The position numbers and the translations under genes are program-made. Positions 15,438-23,846 of a stretch of DNA of 34,899 nt are shown piece by piece; positions within the stretch are counted from its first letter, which is position 1; every line of letters begins with the position of its first letter. The notes below the pieces were generated by a model that saw nothing but the letters and a program-made list of their open reading frames with translations, ran no database searches and was not told the origin of the DNA. Source of the stretch: Streptococcus sp. HSISM1 (lineage in GTDB: Bacteria; Bacillota; Bacilli; Lactobacillales; Streptococcaceae); contig NZ_CM002128.1 of NCBI RefSeq assembly GCF_000448565.1, positions 428,159-463,057 on the forward strand. Direction: 5' to 3'.

Positions 15438-15955
15438 AATACTATTTCAAGCACTGCATCAAGTATCGTTATAGAGCCGTGTTGTTTCGAATGGTCCTAA
15501 GACTTATTTTTTGTATGATTATATCAGAATTTTTTTAAAAATGAAAGGGCTTTCTATGGAAAATGATGTGTTTTTTGATTATTTTTTAAGATCACTTAGG
15601 TTTCATTTTCGTGATAGGTGTAAGGATATTGGATTTATAGAGTTTTTCAAAGATGAAAATAATTGTTTTATTACTATAGAGGATTATGTTTTGGAATCTT
15701 TTGTAATATTGTCAAATATTTTGAGTCAGGAGAGGATTGTGTTTTCTTGTGGAATTATTTATAGTAAGGGGGTAGTTACTGGAGTAGAAGTATATATGAG
15801 TGTATTAGAGTTAGAAAGATTAAATAAATTGTTTAAAATATAGTTTTGAAAAATATTAAAAAACATAAGAGAATCTGTCTATGTAGGATGTGTGGAGTTA
15901 ATAGTATCAACGTTTCCTAGTTTTAGAGCTGTGTTATTTCGAATGATCCCAAAGC
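15410..15955 (+). CRISPR. Degenerate type II-A CRISPR remnant, three repeat copies
   Basis: Copy A (15410-15437) matches positions 9-36 of the canonical 36-nt streptococcal II-A repeat (GTTTTAGAGCTGTGTTG...) at all 28 positions. Exactly 30 nt (15438-15467) follow, the normal spacer length. Copy B (15468-15503) is a full 36 nt with five mismatches, three of them near the 3' end. Copy C (15920-15955) is 36 nt with four mismatches and lies 416 nt further on, after an unrelated small ORF. A terminator follows at 15980. Copy A is also the anti-repeat of the tracrRNA-like sequence on the other strand. No cas genes are present. Confidence 0.8.
15556..15843 (+). CDS. Small hypothetical protein lodged inside the CRISPR remnant
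   Basis: 95 aa beginning MENDVFFDYFLRSLRFHFRD. AAAGGG (15544-15549) is six bases before the ATG, a good ribosome site; the frame is open upstream to 15511 without one. The protein is rich in Phe, Ile, Leu and Glu, with no signal peptide or clear membrane helix, and mixed strands and helices ending in LELERLNKLFKI. Strongly AT-rich. It is not part of Cas9, Cas1, Cas2 or Csn2 as far as I can tell. It lies between degenerate repeats B and C. Function unknown. Confidence 0.5.
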   Translation: MENDVFFDYFLRSLRFHFRDRCKDIGFIEFFKDENNCFITIEDYVLESFVILSNILSQERIVFSCGIIYSKGVVTGVEVYMSVLELERLNKLFKI

Positions 15956-15979
15956 AAGAAAAACAAGAAATGATGGTCT

Positions 15980-16011
15980 AGGAGCTCGATACATTGAGCT
16001 TCTTTTTCTTT
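15980..16011 (+). terminator. Terminator after the last CRISPR repeat copy
   Basis: AGGAGCTC (15980-15987) pairs with GAGCTTCT (15995-16002), one G-U, followed by TTTTCTTT. Placement suggests it once ended the array transcript. Confidence 0.6.
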
Positions 16012-16131
16012 AGAAATTCAAATAATAATTTTACAGACTTTTATGTCATTAATTTATTTTTCCCCTCCGCTTTTTCTTTGACTCTCCTTTCTTATTTTTC
16101 TAAAATAGTAGGTGTGTGAAGGGAGATTGAT

Positions 16132-17100
16132 ATGAAAAAAGGTTTTGTGATTGTGCTTTCTGCTTTGGTCTTGGCTTCGTGTGGTCGTCCTCAGAGGACG
16201 GTGATACCTAAGAGTTCGGAGACCAAGCAGACAAGCACTTCAGACAAGAAACAGTCGGGTATGGACCTAAAAGTCATTAAGGCTAAGGACTACTCGAGTA
16301 TCAAGGGAACTTGGATCGATGGTCGTGGCAATGAGCTGGTCTTTGATGATAAGGGCTTGGTCAGCGAGGATGTTGAGCTTGATGCATCGAGCTTTAAGCA
16401 GAAGGACCAGATCGCTGAGATGACGGTCAGTGCCAAGTCAGGTGTTGGAGGCTACGGTCTCTTGCTCCTTCCAAAAGGTCAGAAAGCGGGCAAAGACGAT
16501 GCTTCGGATAAGTCTAAGGATCGGATCTGGGCTGGTCAGTCGCCGGCTTATGGTGATGATGATAATTTCTACTATCGCAAGAAAGAGCAACCCAAAGATC
16601 GGGAGCAAGTAGAGCGAGACGATAGCAGTAGTACGACAAAGACAAGCAAGGCCAAGAAATGGGCTAGCAGTCAAGGATCCGATACCAAGTCGTCAAAAAA
16701 ATCAGATAAGGATAGCTTCCCAGGCTATTCGTCTGACCAGATCGAAGCAGCGCGTGTCTGGGCTTATGTGATTCAGTCTGTTCCTAAGGAATTGAATATC
16801 AACGAAAGTGCTGCAGGTAGCTATATATACACAGATGGGATGGGAGTGACCTATCCAAAGACAGTCCACCATCTATATGGCTCTTATTCAGCCGAGGGAA
16901 ATGTGACCTATTCGTCCAACGGTGATGGAACGGTGACCATTTATCCTGTACCGAGTCACTGGCAACAGTCTCCTGATGAGTTGAACAGCCAAGAATTCAT
17001 GACGCAGTTCACCCAAGGAATCTTGGACCATGCGGAGACGGTAACATTGCCTGATGGGGATCCTGATACGATTCGGCAGATCTTAGCCGTCCTTCAGTAG
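16132..17100 (+). CDS. Lipoprotein, DUF6287-like N-terminal segment
   Basis: 322 aa. The lipobox LASC gives Cys17. After a Ser/Thr/Lys tether, KVIKAKDYSSIKGTWIDGRGNELVF (near residues 48-72) resembles the DUF6287 segment found in streptococcal lipoproteins (assignment from memory). A long low-complexity Ser/Lys/Asp region (about 125-205) links it to a C-terminal domain (SDQIEAARVWAYVIQSVP onward) containing HHLYGSYSAEGNVTYSSNG. Extracellular; function unknown. AGGGAGATTG lies before the ATG. Confidence 0.85.
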   Translation: MKKGFVIVLSALVLASCGRPQRTVIPKSSETKQTSTSDKKQSGMDLKVIKAKDYSSIKGTWIDGRGNELVFDDKGLVSEDVELDASSFKQKDQIAEMTVSAKSGVGGYGLLLLPKGQKAGKDDASDKSKDRIWAGQSPAYGDDDNFYYRKKEQPKDREQVERDDSSSTTKTSKAKKWASSQGSDTKSSKKSDKDSFPGYSSDQIEAARVWAYVIQSVPKELNINESAAGSYIYTDGMGVTYPKTVHHLYGSYSAEGNVTYSSNGDGTVTIYPVPSHWQQSPDELNSQEFMTQFTQGILDHAETVTLPDGDPDTIRQILAVLQ

Positions 17101-17125
17101 AAGTAGGAAATGAGAGCTTAGTTTA

Positions 17126-17154
17126 TTGTTTTTTTAAGCTGATCCTGATACAAT
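17126..17154 (+). promoter_or_regulatory. Promoter of the PrsW-family gene
   Basis: TTGTTT (17126-17131), 17 nt, TACAAT (17149-17154) with TGA extension. The expected start point near 17161 is immediately upstream of a terminator-like hairpin. Confidence 0.55.
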
Positions 17155-17167
17155 AGAAACACAGAAA

Positions 17168-17192
17168 AAAGACTGGTCTTCCAGCCTTTTTC
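17168..17192 (+). terminator. Terminator-like hairpin between promoter and PrsW-family gene
   Basis: AAAGACTGG (17168-17176) pairs with CCAGCCTTT (17181-17189), one mismatch, followed by more T. It may end the upstream lipoprotein transcript, act as an attenuator in the leader of the next gene, or both. Confidence 0.6.
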
Positions 17193-17215
17193 ATTTCCTT
17201 ATAGAAAGGTTTTTT

Positions 17216-18028
17216 ATGAAACGCAAAACGATTTTGTTTCTTTATTTACTGTTACTGACCATTGGGTTGGCTTATGAGACCCAGTCGCTGACGGAAGGCT
17301 GGATGTCGGGTAGCCAGTATGGGATTGTGGGACTTTCAACCTTGATCCTCTTAGTCTACGCACTTCCTGCTGTCTGGGCCCTCTTTCATTTTTCTAAGAA
17401 GTGGAAGTTGTCTTGGGTACCGGTGCTCTTTTCTCTGCTAGGTGGGGGCTTTGTGGCTGGTTGGTTGTCTAGCTTTGCTAATACCTATTTCCATGAAATG
17501 ATCCAAGCAATCGCTCCAAATAGTGAATTTTGGAACCAGTACGAGAGTGCTATTGCTGCGCCCCTCTTTGAGGAACCTTTTAAGTTGATTCCAATCTTCT
17601 TTGTCCTCTATCTATTTAATGTCCGTCGCCTCAAGTCCATCTTCCTTTTAGCAGTTGCGTCTGGTCTTGGTTTCCAAATTGTGGAAGACTTTGCCTATAT
17701 TCGTCAGGATCTGCCGGAAGGTTTCTCTTACACGGTGTCAGGGATTCTCGGTCGTGTGGCCAATGCGCCTATGTCTCACTGGGTCTATACCGGCCTTGTC
17801 ATGCTCGGTTTCTACTTGATTGTCCAAGCAAGTAGAGGTCGCAAGGATCTAAGTCTAGCAGGCTGGGGATACTTAGCAGCTGGTTTTGGACTTCATTTTG
17901 TAGGCAATTCTCCATTCTCACAAATTGTGACTGAGTTGCCGATTACGATTCCGCTTCTAAATGCAGTCGGTCTCTTCTTGATCTACCAAGCTTATCAAAC
18001 CGTCCAAAGTCTGGACCAAGGAAATTAA
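17216..18028 (+). CDS. PrsW-family intramembrane metalloprotease
   Basis: 270 aa, about seven to eight membrane helices. The family motifs are in place: EExxK at Glu119-Glu120-Lys123 (LFEEPFK), FxxxE at Phe153-Glu157 (FQIVE) and HxxxN at His227-Asn231 (LHFVGN); His188 in MSHWVYTG is also conserved in this family. PrsW of Bacillus cleaves an anti-sigma factor; in streptococci the substrate is not established, and no anti-sigma gene is visible here. GAAAGG precedes the ATG. Confidence 0.88.
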   Translation: MKRKTILFLYLLLLTIGLAYETQSLTEGWMSGSQYGIVGLSTLILLVYALPAVWALFHFSKKWKLSWVPVLFSLLGGGFVAGWLSSFANTYFHEMIQAIAPNSEFWNQYESAIAAPLFEEPFKLIPIFFVLYLFNVRRLKSIFLLAVASGLGFQIVEDFAYIRQDLPEGFSYTVSGILGRVANAPMSHWVYTGLVMLGFYLIVQASRGRKDLSLAGWGYLAAGFGLHFVGNSPFSQIVTELPITIPLLNAVGLFLIYQAYQTVQSLDQGN

Positions 18029-18034
18029 CAATAC

Positions 18035-18067
18035 AAAAATCGTATGTTTCAAACATACGATTTTTTT
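18035..18067. terminator. Bidirectional terminator between the PrsW-family gene and mnmE
   Basis: AAAAATCGTATGTTT and AAACATACGATTTTTTT form a nearly perfect palindrome with A and T runs on both sides, serving the two convergent genes. Confidence 0.9.
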
Positions 18068-18072
18068 GATCT

Positions 18073-19446
18073 TTATTTACCAAGACAGAACTGGCTGAAG
18101 AGTTGGGTAATGAGTTCATCAGGTGCAGCGTCCCCTGTGATTTCTCCGAGGATTTCCCAGGTGCGGGTGAGGTCGACTTGAAGTAGGTCGACCGGCATAC
18201 CGAGGGCCAAGCCTTCGTTGACAGCTTGCAGGGCTTCAACAGCTTTCTCGATCAGAGAGATGTGACGGGCATTTGAGAGATAAGTAGCGTCTTGCTCGAC
18301 TAGGCCAGCATTTTCAAAGAAGAGGGCATTGATGCGGTCTTCGATTTGGTCAATGTTTTGATTTTTAAGGACAGAGATCTTGATGTGATCAGCTGGGATC
18401 TCATCCAACTCGATTTGTTGCGGGAGATCGACCTTATTGAGGAGAATGATGCGGTTGCTGTCTTGAGAGATTTCAAGGAGTTGGCGATCTTGATCAGTCA
18501 AGGGTTCGCTGGCATTGAGGACCAGAAGAACCAGATCAGCTTCCTTGAGGGCTTTTTTCGAACGTTCGACACCAATTTGCTCAACGATGTCTTCGGTCTC
18601 ACGGATCCCGGCCGTATCGACCAGTTTGAGGGGAACCCCGTTGATGTTGACGTATTCTTCTATGACGTCACGGGTGGTTCCTTCGATATCGGTCACGATG
18701 GCTTTTTCTTCACGAAGAAGATTATTGAGGAGGCTGGACTTGCCGACATTTGGACGACCGATGATAGCAGTAGAGATCCCCTCACGTAAGATCTTGCCAC
18801 GGCGAGCCGTCTTCAGCAAATTAGTCAAGAGGGCTTCAAATTCTGTTGTCTTTTCGCGGATGATCTCAGTGGTTGCTTCTTCGACATCGTCGTACTCAGG
18901 ATAGTCGATGTTGACCTCGACCTGGGCCAGGGTATTGAGGATCTCTTGGCGCGTGTTGTTGATGAGGTCAGACAGGGAACCATCTAGTTGCTTCACAGCG
19001 ATGTTCATAGCCTTGTCGGTCTTGGCGCGGATGATGTCCATGACGGCTTCGGCCTGGGTCAAATCGACCCGACCGTTTAGAAAGGCCCGCTTGGTAAATT
19101 CACCAGGTTCAGCTAATCGAGCGCCTTCACGGATGACTAATTGCAGGATTTCATTGGTTACGGCAATCCCGCCGTGGGTATTGATCTCGATGATGTCTTC
19201 ACGGGTGAAGGTCTTAGGCGAGCGCATGGCTCCAACCATGACTTCGTCGAGAATCTCGTTCTTATCTGGATCCACGATATGACCGTAGTTGAGGGTGTGA
19301 CTTGCGACCTTGCTTAAATCTTTACCTTTGAAGATCTTTTGCGCAATGGCAAAGCTGTCTGTCCCGCTCAAGCGGACGATCCCGATCGCCCCCTCACCGA
19401 GAGGAGTCGAGATGGCAGCAATTGTATCAAATTCTTTAGTAATCAT
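18073..19446 (-). CDS. mnmE: tRNA modification GTPase MnmE
   Basis: 457 aa, standard length. With MnmG it adds the carboxymethylaminomethyl group at U34 of certain tRNAs. The N-terminal formyl-THF-binding domain is followed by the inserted G domain with GRPNVGKS (230-237), TTRD (257-260), DTAG (277-280) and NKVD (337-340), and the C-terminal FCLGK (453-457) carries the conserved cysteine. All motifs are intact. Its upstream region contains copy 1 of the 34-bp direct repeat (19478-19511). Confidence 0.97.
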   Translation of the reverse strand: MITKEFDTIAAISTPLGEGAIGIVRLSGTDSFAIAQKIFKGKDLSKVASHTLNYGHIVDPDKNEILDEVMVGAMRSPKTFTREDIIEINTHGGIAVTNEILQLVIREGARLAEPGEFTKRAFLNGRVDLTQAEAVMDIIRAKTDKAMNIAVKQLDGSLSDLINNTRQEILNTLAQVEVNIDYPEYDDVEEATTEIIREKTTEFEALLTNLLKTARRGKILREGISTAIIGRPNVGKSSLLNNLLREEKAIVTDIEGTTRDVIEEYVNINGVPLKLVDTAGIRETEDIVEQIGVERSKKALKEADLVLLVLNASEPLTDQDRQLLEISQDSNRIILLNKVDLPQQIELDEIPADHIKISVLKNQNIDQIEDRINALFFENAGLVEQDATYLSNARHISLIEKAVEALQAVNEGLALGMPVDLLQVDLTRTWEILGEITGDAAPDELITQLFSQFCLGK

Positions 19447-19477
19447 GTCTTTCTCTTTTCCTGTAGATTCATCTCTA

Positions 19478-19511
19478 TTCTATCGTAAAGTCAGCGGACG
19501 GGCAAGGTTTT
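19478..19511. repeat. 34-bp direct repeat, copy 1
   Basis: It begins TTCTATCGTAAAGTC and ends GACGGGCAAGGTTTT. It matches copy 2 at 20370-20403 in 32 of 34 positions. The two copies bracket an 858-bp segment between mnmE and rpiA. Confidence 0.85.
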
Positions 19512-19582
19512 AAAACTTTTGAAAAGTAAACTTTTATCTATAAGAAAAATATTAAAATAAGATGATTGAAGAAAAGTCATTT

Positions 19583-19722
19583 AAAACACTTTCCTTATGT
19601 GAGTGCGGACGTCAGCGAACTTCTTTGAAGTTCCATGACTAATTATTGAGCCTAAAGTCTCAATAATTCCGTGTGCCTAGAATTTAATTGATCTAGGCAC
19701 TTAACTCACGGCGGAAAGTTTT
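19583..19722. repeat. Cloverleaf-shaped intergenic repeat
   Basis: A closing stem ACTTTCC (19588-19594) / GGAAAGT (19713-19719) with GTGAGT (19599-19604) / ACTCAC (19704-19709) encloses three perfect arms: GAACTTC/GAAGTTC (19617-19633), AATTATTGAG/CTCAATAATT (19641-19668) and GTGCCTAG/CTAGGCAC (19673-19700). A second, split and degenerate copy lies at 14384-14415 plus 15151-15204. No open frame. It could be a small non-autonomous mobile element or encode a structured RNA. Confidence 0.7.
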
Positions 19723-19804
19723 ATAAATCACTTGAAAAATTTTATAAGAAGAATTTGTTTCTATTTGGAAAGAAATTCTTGCTAAATATTATGAATTGCT
19801 TATT

Positions 19805-20293
19805 TTATTTACTAATCATAGCAAGATTAAATAATAAATTTTCAGTTGTTGAATCATCAGAATAATCATTTGATTCCTGGTATTGCCCGAATTTTGATAT
19901 TGTTTGCCATCCATCAGCTTTTAAATATGTACTGGTAGAATTGAAAACTTCATCTGCCAATGAATTAAATTTATCCTTTTTAAAATAAACCAATGAGGCA
20001 GTTATACTACCATCCCAAGCTCTAAAAACAACATCTTTATCCGGTTTTGAATCAGCATGGATAACATCGTAAATTGAATCATTAAAATTTTGAATTGCAT
20101 TTTCATCACTGATAGAGCTATTTAAATCAATGCTAACAATATAAATGTCATTTTCTGAATCATATTTAAAGTCAGTGAAATCGGTAGTGGAGATATAATC
20201 CTCAAATGATTTTGGTTCGGATGTATTATTTGTACAAGCAAATAAAAATAATAGTGCAGAAAATATTGTAAGAATGTAAATAATTTTCTTCAT
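19805..20293 (-). CDS. Small AT-rich lipoprotein within the direct-repeat cassette
   Basis: 162 aa. The start at 20293 (MKKIIYILTIFSALLFLFAC) has AGGTGAG five bases before it; an in-frame GTG nine bases earlier overlaps that site and is less likely. The lipobox LFAC gives Cys20. The mature protein is acidic, rich in Asp, Ser and Asn, with no recognised motif; a secreted lipid-anchored protein of unknown role. Extended -10 TGTTATACT on the minus strand lies at 20340-20332. Much AT-richer than mnmE and rpiA on either side, consistent with acquisition. Confidence 0.8.
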   Translation of the reverse strand: MKKIIYILTIFSALLFLFACTNNTSEPKSFEDYISTTDFTDFKYDSENDIYIVSIDLNSSISDENAIQNFNDSIYDVIHADSKPDKDVVFRAWDGSITASLVYFKKDKFNSLADEVFNSTSTYLKADGWQTISKFGQYQESNDYSDDSTTENLLFNLAMISK

Positions 20294-20369
20294 AGTTCTC
20301 ACCTGTTTATTAATAGTTATTAATTTAATTAAGTATAACAGATTTTAAAAAATATAACAACATAATATT

Positions 20370-20403
20370 TTCTATCGTAAAGTCCGCAGACGGGCAAGGT
20401 TTT
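20370..20403. repeat. 34-bp direct repeat, copy 2
   Basis: Same orientation as copy 1 at 19478-19511, two mismatches in 34. It lies in the rpiA upstream region. Confidence 0.85.
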
Positions 20404-20463
20404 GCTTTTAGAACCAAAAGTTGGAAAGGTTTTCAATTAATTAGTGAAATCTCTTTCAGAATA

Positions 20464-20472
20464 TGCTATACT
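20464..20472 (+). promoter_or_regulatory. Extended -10 promoter of rpiA
   Basis: TGCTATACT (20464-20472); the -35 is weak. About 28 nt before the start codon. Confidence 0.5.
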
Positions 20473-20499
20473 GTAATAGAATATAAAAGGAGGTCTATG

Positions 20500-21171
20500 A
20501 TGGTAAACCTAAAAGAACAGGTAGGAATTAAAGCGGCTGAGTTTGTCAAAGACGGCATGATTGTCGGTCTCGGTACAGGGTCAACTGCTTATTATTTTGT
20601 GGCTGAATTGGGTCGTCGCATCAAGGAAGAAGGCTTGCAGATCACAGCTGTCACAACTTCGAGTGTGACCTATGATCAGGCTGAAAGTTTAGGCATCCCG
20701 CTCAAGTCTATCGACGATGTCGAAGTGGTTGATGTGACAGTGGATGGCGCAGATGAAGTGGATCCTCAATTGAACGGGATCAAAGGGGGCGGTGGGGCTC
20801 TCCTCATGGAAAAAATCGTCGCAACCAATTCTAAAGACTGCATTTGGATCGTGGATGAATCTAAACAAGTCGCAACCCTTGGGGCTTTCAAACTTCCAGT
20901 GGAAGTAGTACAATACGGGGCTGAAAATCTTTTCCGTCACTTTGAGCAAAAGGGTTACCATCCTGCTTTCCGTCTCGCAGATGATCAACGATTTGTAACC
21001 GACCAAGGCAACTTCATTATTGACTTGGATCTCAAGGTGATCGAGGATGCACAAGCTCTAGCCAATGAACTGGATCACACCGTCGGGGTTGTAGAGCACG
21101 GTTTATTCTTGAACATGATTTCAAAAGTGATTGTAGGGACACCGGATGGCCCTGTCATCATTGAAAAATAG
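20500..21171 (+). CDS. rpiA: Ribose-5-phosphate isomerase A
   Basis: 223 aa. Interconverts ribose 5-phosphate and ribulose 5-phosphate, linking nucleoside breakdown to the pentose phosphate pathway. Family signatures are [11 protein letters not shown] near residue 24 and [21 protein letters not shown] near residue 84, with the catalytic acid and lysine in this region and EK just after. ATG codons at 20497 and 20500 are both possible; AAAGGAGG ends at 20493, which favours 20500 by spacing. First gene of the nucleoside salvage block. Confidence 0.96.
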   Translation: MVNLKEQVGIKAAEFVKDGMIVGLGTGSTAYYFVAELGRRIKEEGLQITAVTTSSVTYDQAESLGIPLKSIDDVEVVDVTVDGADEVDPQLNGIKGGGGALLMEKIVATNSKDCIWIVDESKQVATLGAFKLPVEVVQYGAENLFRHFEQKGYHPAFRLADDQRFVTDQGNFIIDLDLKVIEDAQALANELDHTVGVVEHGLFLNMISKVIVGTPDGPVIIEK

Positions 21172-21222
21172 GTTTCTCCAAAGAGGGGCCGGATCTAACA
21201 CGGCTCTCTTCTTATAGGGATT

Positions 21223-21231
21223 TGGTATAAT
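21223..21231 (+). promoter_or_regulatory. Extended -10 promoter of deoB
   Basis: TGGTATAAT (21223-21231), 33 nt upstream of the deoB start. A GC-rich hairpin (GGCCG...CGGC, 21187-21204) just before it may be the rpiA terminator, but its T run is poor. Confidence 0.55.
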
Positions 21232-21263
21232 ATAGCTAGTTTAATAAAGGAAAGAGGCAGTAT

Positions 21264-22475
21264 ATGTCGAAATTTAAACGCATGCACTTAGTTGTGCTGG
21301 ATTCAGTTGGGATCGGTGCTGCACCAGATGCCAATAACTTTGTCAATGCCGGTGTACCTGACGGCGCATCTGATACATTGGGCCACATCTCTAAAACCGT
21401 CGGCTTAAATGTACCAAACATGGCCAAAATCGGTCTTGGAAATATCCCTCGTGAAGTACCATTGAAGACGGTGCCAGCTGAAAGCAACCCAACTGGCTAT
21501 GTGACAAAATTGCAAGAAGTCTCTCTTGGGAAAGACACCATGACTGGTCACTGGGAAATCATGGGGCTCAACATTACAGAACCGTTTGATACTTTCTGGA
21601 ATGGTTTCCCTGAAGAAATTTTGACTAAAATTGAAGAATTCTCAGGACGTAAGGTCATCCGTGAGGCCAACAAACCTTATTCTGGTACAGCGGTCATCGA
21701 TGACTTTGGACCACGTCAAATGGAAACTGGTGAGTTGATCATTTATACATCAGCAGACCCTGTGCTTCAAATCGCAGCTCACGAAGACATCATTCCTTTG
21801 GATGAACTCTACCGTATCTGTGAATACGCTCGTTCCATCACTTTGGAACGTCCAGCACTTCTTGGTCGGATCATTGCGCGTCCTTATGTTGGGGAACCAG
21901 GCAACTTCACACGGACAGCCAACCGTCGTGACTTAGCTGTATCACCATTTGCGCCAACTGTTTTGGACAAGTTGAACGAAGCTGGTATTGATACCTATGC
22001 AGTAGGTAAGATCAACGATATCTTCAATGGTGCTGGTATTAACCACGACATGGGCCACAACAAATCAAATAGTCACGGTATGGATACCTTGATTAAGACC
22101 ATGGGACTTCCTGAGTTCCAAGAAGGCTTCTCATTTACCAACTTGGTAGACTTTGATGCTCTTTACGGTCACCGTCGCAATGCTCACGGCTACCGCGATT
22201 GCTTGCACGAATTTGATGAACGCTTGCCAGAAATCATCGCAGCCATGCGTGAAGACGATCTCTTGATGATTACGGCTGACCATGGTAACGACCCAACCTA
22301 CGCTGGTACTGACCATACGCGTGAATACATCCCATTCTTGGCTTATAGCCCATCTTTCAAAGGTAGCGGCTTGATTCCAGTTGGCCACTTTGCGGATATC
22401 TCAGCTACTGTGGCGGAAAACTTTGGTGTTGAGAAAGCCATGATCGGAGAAAGCTTCTTAGATAAATTGGTCTAA
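21264..22475 (+). CDS. deoB: Phosphopentomutase
   Basis: 403 aa, usual length. Converts (deoxy)ribose 1-phosphate, made by nucleoside phosphorylases, to the 5-phosphate. Alkaline-phosphatase superfamily with metal ligands in [11 protein letters not shown] (Asp13 onward) and ADHGNDPT near the C terminus, plus the catalytic threonine region [17 protein letters not shown] is the ribosome site. It heads a tightly packed run: the next ATG comes one base after its stop codon. Confidence 0.97.
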   Translation: MSKFKRMHLVVLDSVGIGAAPDANNFVNAGVPDGASDTLGHISKTVGLNVPNMAKIGLGNIPREVPLKTVPAESNPTGYVTKLQEVSLGKDTMTGHWEIMGLNITEPFDTFWNGFPEEILTKIEEFSGRKVIREANKPYSGTAVIDDFGPRQMETGELIIYTSADPVLQIAAHEDIIPLDELYRICEYARSITLERPALLGRIIARPYVGEPGNFTRTANRRDLAVSPFAPTVLDKLNEAGIDTYAVGKINDIFNGAGINHDMGHNKSNSHGMDTLIKTMGLPEFQEGFSFTNLVDFDALYGHRRNAHGYRDCLHEFDERLPEIIAAMREDDLLMITADHGNDPTYAGTDHTREYIPFLAYSPSFKGSGLIPVGHFADISATVAENFGVEKAMIGESFLDKLV

Positions 22476-22476
22476 G

Positions 22477-23019
22477 ATGATGCTCTTTGCTCTCCTCGTA
22501 AGAGGAATCAATGTTGGCGGCAAAAACAAAGTGGTCATGGCTCAACTTCGTCAAGAATTGACGGAGCTGGGATTGGAACAAGTGGAAACCTACATCAACA
22601 GTGGCAATATCTTCTTTACGACAGGTCTTTCTCGATCTCAGTTAGTAGAGTGCCTGTCGACCTTCTTTGAGAATCACTATCCCTTTATTGAACGCTTTTC
22701 TCTCCTGAGTCGAGAAGACTATGAAGCAGAATGTGCAAACTTACCGCAATGGTGGACAGAAGAGATGGCTCGTAAGGATGTGCTCTTTTACACCGAGGGC
22801 TTGGATAGGGAATCCGTAGAAGAGAAGTTGCTTGCTTTGAAGCTAGGCGATGAAGTGCTTCACCTTGGCAAAACAGCGGTTTTCTGGGGCAAATCCTCAG
22901 AAGAAAGCTACGCTAAAACCGCTTACCACAAACATCTGATGAAGATGCCTTTCTATCGTCAGATCACTATTCGCAACGTTAACACCTTTGACAAAATTGG
23001 TACATTACTTAAGAAATAA
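22477..23019 (+). CDS. DUF1697-family protein
   Basis: 180 aa, cytoplasmic. The N terminus LLVRGINVGGKNKVVMAQLR and the ETYINSGNIFF block near residue 38 identify the DUF1697 family, whose function is not established. It starts directly after deoB with no ribosome site of its own, so translation is coupled. Two ATG codons (22477 and 22480) are possible. Position between deoB and punA suggests co-expression with nucleoside salvage without telling its role. Confidence 0.88.
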   Translation: MMLFALLVRGINVGGKNKVVMAQLRQELTELGLEQVETYINSGNIFFTTGLSRSQLVECLSTFFENHYPFIERFSLLSREDYEAECANLPQWWTEEMARKDVLFYTEGLDRESVEEKLLALKLGDEVLHLGKTAVFWGKSSEESYAKTAYHKHLMKMPFYRQITIRNVNTFDKIGTLLKK

Positions 23020-23032
23020 AAGGAGATACACA

Positions 23033-23842
23033 ATGACATTGTTAGCAAAAATCAATGAAACAGCTGCTTTCTTGAAGGGCAAAGGAATGGAAGCGCCTGA
23101 GTTTGGCTTGATCCTTGGATCAGGTTTGGGTGAACTGGCTGAAGAAATCGAAAATCCAGTCGTAGTAGACTACTCTGAAATTCCAAACTGGGGTCGTTCG
23201 ACAGTTGTCGGCCATGCTGGTAAATTGGTTTATGGTGAGCTTGCTGGACGTAAAGTTTTGGCCCTTCAAGGACGTTTCCACTTCTACGAAGGAAACCCAT
23301 TGGAAGTGGTGACTTTCCCAGTTCGCGTCATGAAAGTGTTGGGATGTGAAGGAGTGCTTGTCACCAACGCTGCTGGTGGTATCGGCTTTGGTCCTGGTAC
23401 TTTGATGGCTATTACTGACCACATCAATATGACTGGTAAAAACCCATTGATCGGTGAAAACTTGGATGACTTTGGTCCACGTTTCCCTGATATGTCGAAA
23501 GCTTACACTCCAGAATACCGTGAGACTGCTCATAAAGCAGCAGACAAATTGGGCATTAAACTGGATGATGGGGTTTATATCGGTGTGACAGGTCCAACTT
23601 ATGAAACTCCAGCTGAAATACGTGCGTTTAAGACTCTTGGTGCAGATGCTGTCGGTATGTCAACGGTTCCTGAAGTCATCATTGCGGCTCACTCTGGCTT
23701 GAAGGTTCTTGGTATTTCATGTATTACCAACTTTGCGGCTGGTTTCCAAGAAGAGCTTAACCACGAAGAAGTGGTAGAAGTGACGGAGCGCGTCAAAGGA
23801 GACTTCAAAGGCTTGCTAAAAGCGATTCTTGCTGAATTGTAA
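23033..23842 (+). CDS. punA: Purine-nucleoside phosphorylase, trimeric type
   Basis: 269 aa. Phosphorolysis of (deoxy)guanosine and (deoxy)inosine to base plus (deoxy)ribose 1-phosphate. Motifs: GSGLGEL (phosphate loop), GRFHFYEG, TNAAGG, and TGPTYETPAEIRAF followed by VGMSTVPE. The frame is open upstream to 22988 inside the previous gene, but AAAGGAG fixes the start at 23033. Its product feeds DeoB two genes upstream. The second phosphorylase class (DeoD) is encoded at 26271. Confidence 0.96.
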   Translation: MTLLAKINETAAFLKGKGMEAPEFGLILGSGLGELAEEIENPVVVDYSEIPNWGRSTVVGHAGKLVYGELAGRKVLALQGRFHFYEGNPLEVVTFPVRVMKVLGCEGVLVTNAAGGIGFGPGTLMAITDHINMTGKNPLIGENLDDFGPRFPDMSKAYTPEYRETAHKAADKLGIKLDDGVYIGVTGPTYETPAEIRAFKTLGADAVGMSTVPEVIIAAHSGLKVLGISCITNFAAGFQEELNHEEVVEVTERVKGDFKGLLKAILAEL

Positions 23843-23846
23843 GACC

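Noticed and set aside
15317-15538. Open frame of 73 codons starting MDRKKVTKKAPNR
   Set aside because: It runs through the tracrRNA relic and two CRISPR repeat copies, has no ribosome site, and its repeated AVLFRMV words are just translated repeats.
18346-19282. Several plus-strand frames opposite mnmE
   Set aside because: Shadows of mnmE with no ribosome sites; mnmE has all its motifs.
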